From Lutibacter sp. A80 (lineage in GTDB: Bacteria; Bacteroidota; Bacteroidia; Flavobacteriales; Flavobacteriaceae): a stretch of DNA of 64,000 bases. The translations under genes were made by a program, and so were the position numbers. Each line of letters starts with the position of its first letter. The first letter of the stretch is position 1. The stretch is taken from positions 1,904,501 through 1,968,500 of the forward strand of contig NZ_CP092480.1 in assembly GCF_022429645.1 (NCBI RefSeq), written 5' to 3'. Below the pieces are notes generated by a model. The model searched no databases and had not been told where the DNA came from. It saw only the letters and a list, made by a program, of their open reading frames with translations. Below are positions 8,547 to 16,977 of the stretch, one piece after another.

Positions 8547-9364
8547 TATCTTTTACCTTTTGTGTATTCTCCTAATATTTTTACTATTTCAACTTTTTCT
8601 TTAATTTCATCTATTGCATCAAAATAATCTGCATAACTTTTAAAAATAAAATCAGCAAAAAATGCATATTTCCAAGGGGTATTTATAACTGGCATAGATT
8701 GAATTTTAGACATATTTAAATTATGCTTAGCTAAAATTGAAAGTACTTCTGCTAAACTTCCAGAATCGTTACTTGTAATAAATTTTATAGAAGCTTTATT
8801 TGCAGAAACACTACTTTTATCTTTATTGTTATTTAAAATAAAAAAGCGAGTTGCATTTTCTTTAATAGTTTGAATATCTGTTGCTATAATATCTAAATCA
8901 TATATTTCTGCAGCCAATGTACTTGCAATTGCGCCTACACCTGTTAAGTTATCATCTTTAATTCTTTTAGCAACAGAAGCTGTATCTTTATCTTCTATAA
9001 GCTTGATATGCGGATAGTCTTTAAAAAAATTATGACACTGTAATAGTGCCATAGGATGAGAATATACTTCTTTAATATCTTCAATTTTTTGACCTTTCAA
9101 ACCCATTAAATTATGGCTAATTGGTAAATGAAATTCACCACAAATATTTAATTGAAAATCATCAATTAATGCGTAATTAGGCAATATTGCCCCAGCTATA
9201 GAATTTTCTATTGCCATAATTAAGACATCAGCTTTTTTGTCTAATAAAAGGTTTGGCATCTCAGAAAAAGATAAACATTCTAGTAAATCTATGTTTGCTC
9301 CAAAATATTGTTGCGCCACAATGTGGTGAAAAGACCCTTTTATACCTTGAATTGCTACTTTCAT
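8546..9364 (-). CDS. pheA: Prephenate dehydratase with C-terminal ACT domain
   Basis: In this 272-residue protein the periplasmic-binding-like dehydratase domain (about 1-180) ends with the catalytic TRF motif (KENATRFFIL). An ACT domain follows (about 190-265, SGSLAEVLSILAKHNLNMSKI). It converts prephenate to phenylpyruvate. In most homologues the ACT domain carries ESRP, which binds phenylalanine for feedback inhibition; here the matching segment reads QSMP. It is the first structural gene of the operon, and its start codon lies 16 bases after the T-run of a leader terminator, so its transcription is probably set by attenuation. Confidence 0.92.
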   Translation of the reverse strand: MKVAIQGIKGSFHHIVAQQYFGANIDLLECLSFSEMPNLLLDKKADVLIMAIENSIAGAILPNYALIDDFQLNICGEFHLPISHNLMGLKGQKIEDIKEVYSHPMALLQCHNFFKDYPHIKLIEDKDTASVAKRIKDDNLTGVGAIASTLAAEIYDLDIIATDIQTIKENATRFFILNNNKDKSSVSANKASIKFITSNDSGSLAEVLSILAKHNLNMSKIQSMPVINTPWKYAFFADFIFKSYADYFDAIDEIKEKVEIVKILGEYTKGKR

Positions 9365-9379
9365 TTTTAATTTTTGTTC

Positions 9380-9407
9380 AAAAAAAAATCTCGAAATAAT
9401 TTCGAGA
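9380..9407 (-). terminator. Attenuator terminator in the leader of the Phe/Tyr operon
   Basis: On the minus strand TCTCGAA (9407-9401) pairs with TTCGAGA (9395-9389) around a short AT loop and is followed at once by nine T (9388-9380). This is a strong intrinsic terminator, yet it lies just before pheA and not after a gene, so it can only act as a conditional stop in the leader. Confidence 0.85.
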
Positions 9408-9449
9408 CTCTATAATTTATATTTTGTTAATCAACACATACAAAGCCTC
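9404..9449 (-). promoter_or_regulatory. Predicted antiterminator pairing in the Phe/Tyr leader
   Basis: GAGGCTTTGTA (9449-9439), which begins inside the leader peptide stop codon, can pair over 11 positions (three G-U) with TATAGAGTCTC (9414-9404). The latter contains the 5' arm of the terminator, so the two structures exclude each other. GAGGCT can also pair with AGCTTC (9486-9481) in leader codons 9-10, giving the 1:2, 2:3, 3:4 logic of classical attenuators. The pairing was found by eye. Confidence 0.65.
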
Positions 9450-9510
9450 ACCCCTTATTGTTAAAATAAAAGTAAAAATAGAAGCTGTTAAATGTGTTAT
9501 TTGTAATCAT
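9448..9510 (-). CDS. Phe/Tyr leader peptide (attenuator peptide)
   Basis: This is a 20-codon ORF ending in TGA: MITNNTFNSFYFYFYFNNKG. Eight of its residues are aromatic (five Phe, three Tyr), seven of them in one run of alternating Phe and Tyr codons at positions 10-16. It lies 83 bases before pheA, upstream of the terminator and antiterminator. The design matches leader peptides such as E. coli PheL, in which a ribosome stalled for charged tRNA prevents termination. The mixed Phe and Tyr codons fit an operon that makes both amino acids. No Shine-Dalgarno sequence precedes the ATG, as expected in this phylum; the upstream bases are A-rich. Confidence 0.85.
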   Translation of the reverse strand: MITNNTFNSFYFYFYFNNKG

Positions 9511-9528
9511 AATTGTTTTAATACCCGA

Positions 9529-9536
9529 CAAATCTA
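9529..9536 (-). promoter_or_regulatory. Promoter -7 box of the Phe/Tyr operon
   Basis: TAGATTTG matches the flavobacterial TAnnTTTG box and lies 18 bases before the leader peptide ATG. No clear TTTG was found at the -33 position. Transcription from here would give a leader of roughly 150 nt before pheA. Confidence 0.55.
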
Positions 9537-9775
9537 TACATTAATTTTAAAAAAACATTCTTTTTTATAAAAAAATTTAAATACTTATTGAAAATTTAAT
9601 ATTTAACGACTTATAATATGCTTTTCTAAAATACAATACCTAATTTTTAATAATTATTAAAACAATTCAGTTTTAATTTAAAAATACTTTAGCGTAATTT
9701 AAACACATGGTACTTTAAAAACTAAACTATTATTCATAAAACAAGCTTTTACTGCAACCTTAATATAAATTTATT

Positions 9776-9783
9776 TAACTTTG
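9776..9783 (+). promoter_or_regulatory. Promoter -7 box of the wzi-like gene
   Basis: TAACTTTG fits TAnnTTTG and lies 29 bases before the TTG start at 9813. The 240 bases between it and the divergent aromatic-operon box are AT-rich, and nothing else was recognised in them. Confidence 0.5.
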
Positions 9784-9812
9784 ATTTTATATTTCATTTA
9801 AATTTTTAAATA

Positions 9813-11177
9813 TTGAAACACCTTAAAATTATATTGAATTTAACCCTATTTTTTAGCATATTTTTTGAAGTACATGCTCAAAATTACGCTATTGAACTAA
9901 ATTCAAATATTAGCAGTAAAGAAACACTTCCTTTTTTTTTAACATCAAATAAATTTGGCGCAATACCAAACAGCGATAATATTATATTGAATACAGCTAT
10001 TTTTTCTGATTTTAAAAATAACAACAACACTTTTAACATTGCTTATAAAGCATCAATATCAGGTTTTATTGCTGATAAAAATGAAGTTTTAATTAACGAA
10101 CTTTACACCAGTATTGCTACTAAAAATTTGCAATTAGACCTTGGTAGTAAAAATGAAGAAATTTTGTTTGAAGGTTTATCTGTTTCTAACGGTAATATTA
10201 TAAATTCAATTAACACAAGAGCTTTTCCTGGAATTAACTTAAAAACCAGATCTTACTTAACGCTACCTATTGCCAAAAACTGGTTAAAAGTTAAAGCTAA
10301 TTATGCTGAGTATTTTTTAAATGATAAACGCGCTGTAGAAAATGCTCATTTACATTATAAAAGCTTGTATTTAAAATCTAAGCTAAGTACTAAATTAAAT
10401 TTAATAACTGGATTAGATCACTATGTTGTTTGGGGTGGAACATCTGAAGAGTTTGGAAAACAACCTACAGGTTTTAATAATTATTTAAAATATATAACTG
10501 GACAAGGAGATGGCATTAATACCGATGAAAGCATTAATTCATCAAACGCCTGGGGAAATCATGTTGGTAATTATTTAATTCAATTAGATTATGCTGGTGA
10601 AAAAACTAACTGGAGTTTTTATGTATCACATCCTTTTGAAGATAGATCTGGAAGAGAATTTTCTAATTACCCAGATGCATTGTATGGTTTTTTTATAGAT
10701 TTAAAAAAACCAAAAAGCTTTATCACTCACTTTATTACTGAGTTTCAATACACCAAACATCAAGGAAAAAATACTTCAGAAAACGGTTTAATTGATAACT
10801 ACTTTAACAATACCGTTTATAGTAGTGGATGGACCTATTTTGGACGCACAATTGGGTCACCATTTTTCACTACAAAAACACCTATAAATGGCATTACTTA
10901 TGGTATTGCTGAAAATAGATTTACATCAATTAATGTAGGTTTTAAAGGCTATTTAAGTGAAACTATTCAGTACAAAACAAATGTTACGTATACAAAATAC
11001 CCTGGATGGTTTAACACCCCTCTTAATAAATCTTTATTTTCACCATATTTAGAAGTTTTTATTTCTAATAGCTCTATACCTTTTGAAATAACAGTTGGTA
11101 CAACTGGAGATTTCGGAGACTTTTTACCAACTAATTTTGGAGGTTTTTTAAAATTAACTAAAACTGGAATTTTTTAA
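9813..11177 (+). CDS. Wzi-like outer-membrane capsule assembly protein
   Basis: This 454-residue protein has an N-terminal signal peptide ending in VHAQ (cleavage near residue 22) and many alternating aromatic beta strands. The segments LDHYVVWGGTSEEFGKQP and YLKYITGQGDG are typical of the Wzi/capsule-assembly beta-barrel family, in which Wzi binds exported polysaccharide at the cell surface. The start is TTG: an in-frame stop lies two codons upstream, and the signal peptide needs this codon. It is followed after 3 bases by the PHP phosphatase, so the two form a unit facing the wzc-wza genes. Confidence 0.8.
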   Translation: MKHLKIILNLTLFFSIFFEVHAQNYAIELNSNISSKETLPFFLTSNKFGAIPNSDNIILNTAIFSDFKNNNNTFNIAYKASISGFIADKNEVLINELYTSIATKNLQLDLGSKNEEILFEGLSVSNGNIINSINTRAFPGINLKTRSYLTLPIAKNWLKVKANYAEYFLNDKRAVENAHLHYKSLYLKSKLSTKLNLITGLDHYVVWGGTSEEFGKQPTGFNNYLKYITGQGDGINTDESINSSNAWGNHVGNYLIQLDYAGEKTNWSFYVSHPFEDRSGREFSNYPDALYGFFIDLKKPKSFITHFITEFQYTKHQGKNTSENGLIDNYFNNTVYSSGWTYFGRTIGSPFFTTKTPINGITYGIAENRFTSINVGFKGYLSETIQYKTNVTYTKYPGWFNTPLNKSLFSPYLEVFISNSSIPFEITVGTTGDFGDFLPTNFGGFLKLTKTGIF

Positions 11178-11180
11178 GCT

Positions 11181-11921
11181 ATGCTGTCTTTATTTAAAAA
11201 AAACAAACATACAATTACAACGTTATTTCCTGAAACTTATATAGATATTCATTCGCATTTATTACCAAATATTGATGATGGCTCTAAAAGTTTTGAAGAA
11301 TCTACCCTACTTCTAAAAAAGCTTTCTAGTTATGGAATTAAAAACTTTGTTATTACACCACATATAATGGATGGTGTTTGGAATAATACTACGCAAATAA
11401 TAAATCAAAAACTTTTTGAATTAACTAACTATTTAAAATCGCAAGGCATAGATGATTTAAACATTAGAGCTGCAGCAGAATATATGATAGATGCTAATTT
11501 TGAAAAATTATTAAGTGAAAAAGACTTACTTACTATTAAAGACCAATATGTACTTGTAGAATTATCATATTTTAACCCTCCAATAAATTTAAATGAAATA
11601 CTTTTTAATATTCAAATAGCTGGATATAAACCTATTCTTGCACATCCGGAAAGGTATATTTTTTACCATTCTAATTACAAAAAATATTACGAATTAAAAG
11701 AATTAGGCTGTTTATTCCAATTGAATTTACTTTCATTATCACAGCATTATGGTTCTAAAATAACTAAAATAGCTGAACGCTTATTAAAAGATAACTTAAT
11801 AGATTTTACAGGAACAGATACGCACAATATACGTCATTTAAACACTTTAGAGACTATTAACAACAGTAAACTATTAAAGTTAATAACTCCAATTTTAGAA
11901 AACAACGCTAAGTTGCTTTAA
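11181..11921 (+). CDS. PHP-domain tyrosine-protein phosphatase (CpsB/YwqE type)
   Basis: This 246-residue metal-dependent phosphatase has the PHP motifs in order: DIHSHLLPNIDDGS (metal His 24 and 26), TPHIM, the conserved Glu of AEYMID, AHPERY, and TDTHN near the C-terminus. CpsB/YwqE enzymes use Mn and dephosphorylate the tyrosine-rich tail of the polysaccharide co-polymerase kinase. The target here is probably the Wzc-like kinase encoded convergently 24 bases away, which ends in a Tyr-Gly repeat. The kinase-phosphatase pair would control chain length and export. Confidence 0.9.
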   Translation: MLSLFKKNKHTITTLFPETYIDIHSHLLPNIDDGSKSFEESTLLLKKLSSYGIKNFVITPHIMDGVWNNTTQIINQKLFELTNYLKSQGIDDLNIRAAAEYMIDANFEKLLSEKDLLTIKDQYVLVELSYFNPPINLNEILFNIQIAGYKPILAHPERYIFYHSNYKKYYELKELGCLFQLNLLSLSQHYGSKITKIAERLLKDNLIDFTGTDTHNIRHLNTLETINNSKLLKLITPILENNAKLL

Positions 11922-11945
11922 ACTAAACTCCGTAATAAAAGCTTT

Positions 11946-14294
11946 TTAAAAAGACATTATTTTTTGCCACCATTTTTTTGACTTAAGTCCTCTTTCGGTA
12001 TAACCATAACCATACCCGTAACCATAGCCATACCCTCTTTCTAGATCGGTATCGTTTATTAAGGCTGCCATATTTGGCAAGCGCTTATCTTTATATAATT
12101 TATTAGGAATTTCTAGTAAGCGTTTGTCTAAAAAATTAGCTCTTACAACATAAATAAATAAATCTGCATTTTTACTAAATAATAAAGTATCTGTTACAAT
12201 ATTTATAGGAGCAGTATCAACAATTACATAATCGTAATGCGTTTCCCCATAAGCTAAAATTTCATCAAAACGGCCATTCATTAATAATTCTGAAGGATTA
12301 GGGGCAACAATTCCAGATTCTAAAATATCAAAATTAGTTTCTTTAAATTGCTCAATTACATCAGGCACTTGTAATGATGGATCCATTAAAAAATGTGAAA
12401 GTCCTTTTTTAGTAGATTTAATTTTTAAATATTCAACAATTTTAGGCTTTCGAATATCACCTCCAACTAACAATACTTTTTTATTTGTTAACGCCAATAC
12501 AGATGCTAAATTTATAGCAATAAAGGTTTTCCCTTCACCAGCCAAAGTAGATGTTATAAATATAGTTTTAGAAGCTTTTTTAACGCTAGAAAGCATAAAG
12601 TTCACATTGGTTCTTAGCAGTCTAAAAGATTCTGATGTACTATCTCTATCCTTATCTGAAATAATTACTTTCTTTTCTGATTTAGATTGTGGGATATCTC
12701 CTAAAATAGGAATATCAACTAATGCTTCTACCTCTTTACGAGTGTGTACTTTATTATCTAATAAAAATAGAATATACAATGTTGCAAATGGTAAAATTAA
12801 GCCTACAAGTAAGGCTGCTAAAAAATACATTCTACGATTTGGAGCTACAGGATAACCACTACCATAAGCTTTATCAACAATTTTTGCATTAGGCAATGTT
12901 ACTGCTAAAGAAATTGCATTCTCTTCACGTTTTTGCAATAAATACAAGTATAAAGATTCTATTATTTGTTGTTGCCTTTGAATATCTCTATACTCTCTCT
13001 CTTGTTTTGGAACTGCTGCAATTTTTGAATTAAACCTAACTTCTTGACTCTTTATATCGTTTAAAGATATTGTTAACGAAGATTTTAAGTTTGACAAACT
13101 CTGCGAAATATTTTCTCTAAATTGACGTAATTGTAAATTTAAATTCACAATTGTTGGATGTAGTTCACTTGTACTTTTTAATATTCTATTACGCTCTAAC
13201 AAAACTTGGTTATACTTAGTAGTGCTTTCGGCAATTGAACTATTTTCTAAACCTAAGTCCGCAGGAATTAACTGCTCTCCATTTGTTGAAATATATTCAT
13301 CAACAAAATCAACCAACTTTAACTGTGTGCTTAAAGCTATAATTTGCTTAGACAAATCATTTTTCGATTGTAAAGCAATTCCAGCCTCCGAAGAAATATC
13401 GGTTAACCCATTTTGGGTTTTAAATTGCTCTACACCTGCTTCAATAAGAGATAAATCCTTATCAATAATTGAAATTCTATCATTAATAAATTCATTGGTT
13501 CGCTTCGCTATTAAACTCTTATCTGTAACAGCATCATCATTATACTGCTTTATTAAATTATCAAGAATTTCTTGTGCTTTTTCATTAACCCTATCTCTTA
13601 AAATTAAACGAATAACACTAGAATTTTTAACTACAGCAACCTGAATTCTATTTCTATAACTCTCAACAACAGATTTTAAAGGAATAATTTTAATAATTGT
13701 TTCATCTCCAACTCTTAACTTATCCAAATCTTTAGGCGTTATAATAATATCTCCAAAAGGCAAACTTACTTTTTCTCCAAAAGCCACTTTTTTTTCATCT
13801 AAATTTGTTTTTACAACAATATCTGTTTTAGATTTTACAATAATTGAAAACGTAGTGCTTAAGTTTTCTAAAATAGAATCGCTAATTAAAAAATTAATAT
13901 TCAGCTGCGAACTTTTATTAATAAATTCGGCTTCAATTACTCTTCCTTGGGTATAATAAGTAACATTTAATTTTAATTCTTTCGCAACTCTTTCAATTAA
14001 GTTTCTAGACTTTAGTAGCTCTATTTCATTTTCTAAAGATGCTTGTGAACTACCTACTAAACCTAAATCTTTAAATGCAGAAAGTTCATTATTTTCAACA
14101 TCTTCAATTAAAATAGTTGCAGAAGCTTCATATAGATTTGGTGTATAACGTAAATAAACATAAACAATAGCAAGCGCTAAAAACGTGCTAAGCACAAACC
14201 ATTTCCAATGGTAAACATACCGTTCAATTTCTTCACGTATATTTATGGTCCCCTCGTTAAAATTTATGGGGCTATGTTCCTTGTTTCCTTGCAT
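11946..14294 (-). CDS. Wzc-like polysaccharide co-polymerase / BY-kinase
   Basis: The protein has 782 residues. An N-terminal Wzz domain begins with a membrane segment (about 34-50, FVLSTFLALAIVYVYL). A long coiled-coil periplasmic region follows, then a second membrane segment (MYFLAALLVGLILPFATLYILFL, near 500). The cytoplasmic BY-kinase has Walker A SAGEGKT-like TLAGEGKT, Walker A' VGGDIRKP and Walker B YVIVDTAP. The C-terminus carries alternating Tyr and Gly (YGYGYGYGYGY), the usual autophosphorylation cluster. Such kinases drive chain elongation and export by cycling between phosphorylated and free states. It lies one base after the wza-like gene and is transcribed with it. Confidence 0.92.
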   Translation of the reverse strand: MQGNKEHSPINFNEGTINIREEIERYVYHWKWFVLSTFLALAIVYVYLRYTPNLYEASATILIEDVENNELSAFKDLGLVGSSQASLENEIELLKSRNLIERVAKELKLNVTYYTQGRVIEAEFINKSSQLNINFLISDSILENLSTTFSIIVKSKTDIVVKTNLDEKKVAFGEKVSLPFGDIIITPKDLDKLRVGDETIIKIIPLKSVVESYRNRIQVAVVKNSSVIRLILRDRVNEKAQEILDNLIKQYNDDAVTDKSLIAKRTNEFINDRISIIDKDLSLIEAGVEQFKTQNGLTDISSEAGIALQSKNDLSKQIIALSTQLKLVDFVDEYISTNGEQLIPADLGLENSSIAESTTKYNQVLLERNRILKSTSELHPTIVNLNLQLRQFRENISQSLSNLKSSLTISLNDIKSQEVRFNSKIAAVPKQEREYRDIQRQQQIIESLYLYLLQKREENAISLAVTLPNAKIVDKAYGSGYPVAPNRRMYFLAALLVGLILPFATLYILFLLDNKVHTRKEVEALVDIPILGDIPQSKSEKKVIISDKDRDSTSESFRLLRTNVNFMLSSVKKASKTIFITSTLAGEGKTFIAINLASVLALTNKKVLLVGGDIRKPKIVEYLKIKSTKKGLSHFLMDPSLQVPDVIEQFKETNFDILESGIVAPNPSELLMNGRFDEILAYGETHYDYVIVDTAPINIVTDTLLFSKNADLFIYVVRANFLDKRLLEIPNKLYKDKRLPNMAALINDTDLERGYGYGYGYGYGYTERGLKSKKWWQKIMSF

Positions 14295-14295
14295 A

Positions 14296-15051
14296 TTATC
14301 GTGTTAAAATTAGCACTAAAGAAAGTAATGCAGAAGCTATTGAAATTAAAGAAGAAGTAGTTCCTATTGCAGATGAATTTACTTTTGCCCTGTTAGGCTC
14401 TACATAAACAATATCATTTTGAGCTAGGTAAAAATAAGGCGATTTAAACAACGTTTTATCAGTTAAATCTAAACGAATACTTTCTACTTTTTCACCAGTA
14501 GTTCTTAATAATAAAATATTTTTTCTTTTCCCTTGAATAGTTAAATCTCCAGCCATAGCAAGTGCTTCTGGTATAGATACTTTTTCGTTCTCTAAGTTGT
14601 AAGGCCCAGGAGATTTTACTTCACCTAAAATTGAAACTCTAAAATTTTCTAATCTAATAGTAACAATTGGGTTTGTAATAAATACCTCTAAGCGTTTAAT
14701 TAAATCATTTTTTAATTGATTTGTTGTCAATCCACTAACTTTAATTTTCCCAAGCTCTGGGAACGTAATGTTACCTTCATTATCTACTAAATAAGTAATT
14801 GGATTTGAAGAACCTGTTTGCCCTCCACCTTGATATAAATTATAAACTATAGCAGCTTCAGGTTCACGAGCACTAACTGTAATATTTAGAATGTCGTCTG
14901 TTTGAATTTTTGGAGCATAATTTTTATGCAATTCATTTGATATCACCTCATCATTCTGAAAATAAATCATATCTTTTTTAGATGCACAAGAAGAAGCAAT
15001 AATTAATATTAAAAAAAATAATCCAAAATTAAATAGGCTGTTTTTTTTCAT
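14296..15051 (-). CDS. Wza-like polysaccharide export lipoprotein
   Basis: This 251-residue protein has a lipoprotein signal (SSC, lipid Cys at about residue 22). A Poly_export domain follows (about 45-130, DILNITVSAREPEA), then an SLBB segment (about 135-215, VSILGEVKSPGPYNLE). A hydrophobic C-terminus (LISIASALLSLVLIL) may form the outer-membrane helix. Wza-type octamers form the outer-membrane channel for capsule or exopolysaccharide and contact the Wzc-like protein encoded next. Confidence 0.92.
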   Translation of the reverse strand: MKKNSLFNFGLFFLILIIASSCASKKDMIYFQNDEVISNELHKNYAPKIQTDDILNITVSAREPEAAIVYNLYQGGGQTGSSNPITYLVDNEGNITFPELGKIKVSGLTTNQLKNDLIKRLEVFITNPIVTIRLENFRVSILGEVKSPGPYNLENEKVSIPEALAMAGDLTIQGKRKNILLLRTTGEKVESIRLDLTDKTLFKSPYFYLAQNDIVYVEPNRAKVNSSAIGTTSSLISIASALLSLVLILTR

Positions 15052-15086
15052 TCTCTTTTTTTACAAATATATTTAATAAAAATTTG

Positions 15087-16976
15087 TTATTTATCTAGTG
15101 CTTCGTATTTTGAATTATTTGAAATAAACTCAGGAACAATTTCTTTCATTTTTAAAACCGTTAATTCATTATTTTCTTCATTATTAATAGCGCATAAATC
15201 TTTAATTTGTTGTTTAACAATTTTAGCTTCTAAAGGTATCACTTGAGCTATCATTATTTTTTCATTATGCGTTGCAATTGTATTTTCTGAAGTAGCTAAT
15301 AGTTCTTCATAAATTTTTTCTCCTGGGCGTAAGCCTTTAATTTCAATAGATATATCTTCTGGGTATTTTAAACCTGACAAACGTATCATATTAACTGCTA
15401 AATCATAAATTTTAATAGACTCTCCCATATCAAACACAAAAATTTCACCTCCTTTTCCCATTGATCCCGCCTCTAAAACTAGTTGACAAGCTTCAGGAAT
15501 TGTCATAAAATACCTTGTAATATCTTTATGAGTTACAGTTATAGGGCCTCCATGTTTAATTTGCGATTGAAATAACGGAATTACCGAACCATTAGACCCA
15601 AGCACATTTCCAAAACGTGTTGTAATAAATTTTGTTGTTTTATTACTACTACTTAAACAATTTATATACATTTCTGCAATTCTCTTAGTTGCTCCCATTA
15701 CATTTGTTGGGTTTACAGCTTTGTCTGTAGAAATCATTACAAACTTTTCAACATTATGCAGTACCGATAAATCTGCAATATTTTTACTCCCCATAATATT
15801 AGTTCTAACGGCTTCGTAAGGATTTTCTTCCATAAACGGCACATGCTTATATGCTGCAGCATGAAAAACTATTTGAGGTTTGTATTTATTAAAAATTGTA
15901 GCAATTCTTTTTTTATTTTTAATATCAGCAACAATAGCTGTAATGTTTTCTATATTTTTATTTATAAAAAATTGTTGAAGATTATAGAGATCCGATTCTG
16001 CCTGATCTATTAAAATTAATTGTTTAAATTTAAAACTAGATACTTGCCGTACAATTTCACTCCCTATAGAGCCTGCTGCTCCAGTTATTAACACTACTTT
16101 ATCAGTATATTCTTTATGTAATATTGGGTTGTTTAATTCAATAGGTATTCTTCCTAATAAATCTTCAATCTTAACAGTTTTAATCTGTTTTACTTGTAAG
16201 TCTCCATTTATCCACGTTTGTACAGCTGGCACTATTTTAACTTCTAAAGGTAACTTAGATAATGCTTCAACAATTTCAATTAATTTTGAAGGTTTAATTT
16301 TTTGAATCGCCAAAATTATTTCATCAACACTTCTTTTTTCAACAAAAAATTTATTAATTTTTTTAGCATTAAAAATACGAACTCCATTTAATTTACTACC
16401 AACTTTATGCTTATCATCATCAATAAACCCTACTATTTGAACTCTATTGGTTTTATCTTCTTTTAATAAAGAATGTACTAACATACCCGCTTCACCTGCT
16501 CCGTATATTAGAACTCTTTTTGCTACTGAAGAACCTGAGACTAAATAAGTATAAATCCCTTTATATAAAAACCTAATTGCTATTAATACAAATACGTTTA
16601 ATAAAAAATGAATAGCAATAATTGATTTTGGTATTGTAAATTCTGGAATAATTTCAAAATGATGATTTACCATAACACAGGTAATCAAAAGCCAAAAAAT
16701 TATTAAACTAGAAAATAACACATTAATAGAATCTCTAACACCTGTGTGCCTTATAACACCTTTATAAGAACCCACCAATAAAAAACTAATTAATGCAATA
16801 ATTATTACAGCTGGTAGCTGCAAAATAAATTTTGAGGTATCAAAATTAAAACTAAAATTAAATCGAATTAAATAAGATATTATAAATGTATTAATTACAA
16901 TATAAATATCAATTATCAATACAAGCCATCTAGGTGTATTTCGAATTAATAATTGTTTAAAAACTCTATTTAACAT
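15087..16976 (-). CDS. Membrane nucleoside-diphosphate-sugar 4,6-dehydratase (CapD/WbpM/PglF family)
   Basis: This 629-residue protein begins with four predicted membrane helices (about 15-135). A first Rossmann domain (VLIYGAGEAG) and a large SDR domain (TGAAGSIGSE) follow. The catalytic region differs from classical epimerases, as in FlaA1/PglF: the usual YxxxK active site appears as an MGATK segment. Members convert UDP-GlcNAc to the 4-keto-6-deoxy sugar at the inner membrane. The aminotransferase encoded one base upstream is the expected partner, giving a 4-amino-4,6-dideoxy sugar such as a bacillosamine precursor. The exact product is inferred. Confidence 0.88.
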   Translation of the reverse strand: MLNRVFKQLLIRNTPRWLVLIIDIYIVINTFIISYLIRFNFSFNFDTSKFILQLPAVIIIALISFLLVGSYKGVIRHTGVRDSINVLFSSLIIFWLLITCVMVNHHFEIIPEFTIPKSIIAIHFLLNVFVLIAIRFLYKGIYTYLVSGSSVAKRVLIYGAGEAGMLVHSLLKEDKTNRVQIVGFIDDDKHKVGSKLNGVRIFNAKKINKFFVEKRSVDEIILAIQKIKPSKLIEIVEALSKLPLEVKIVPAVQTWINGDLQVKQIKTVKIEDLLGRIPIELNNPILHKEYTDKVVLITGAAGSIGSEIVRQVSSFKFKQLILIDQAESDLYNLQQFFINKNIENITAIVADIKNKKRIATIFNKYKPQIVFHAAAYKHVPFMEENPYEAVRTNIMGSKNIADLSVLHNVEKFVMISTDKAVNPTNVMGATKRIAEMYINCLSSSNKTTKFITTRFGNVLGSNGSVIPLFQSQIKHGGPITVTHKDITRYFMTIPEACQLVLEAGSMGKGGEIFVFDMGESIKIYDLAVNMIRLSGLKYPEDISIEIKGLRPGEKIYEELLATSENTIATHNEKIMIAQVIPLEAKIVKQQIKDLCAINNEENNELTVLKMKEIVPEFISNNSKYEALDK

Positions 16977-16977
16977 A

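Noticed and set aside
11932-11948. Small palindrome AAAAGCTTTT between the converging php and wzc genes
   Set aside because: The stem is too short and AT-rich to call a terminator with confidence.
12001-12034. Short tandem repeat in DNA (alternating ATA/ACC-type units)
   Set aside because: Fully explained as the coding sequence of the Tyr-Gly tail of the Wzc-like kinase.
13222-13644. 140-codon ORF on the plus strand opposite the Wzc-like gene
   Set aside because: It lies wholly inside a well-supported gene, its translation matches no recognisable family, and its composition is that of antisense to coding DNA.
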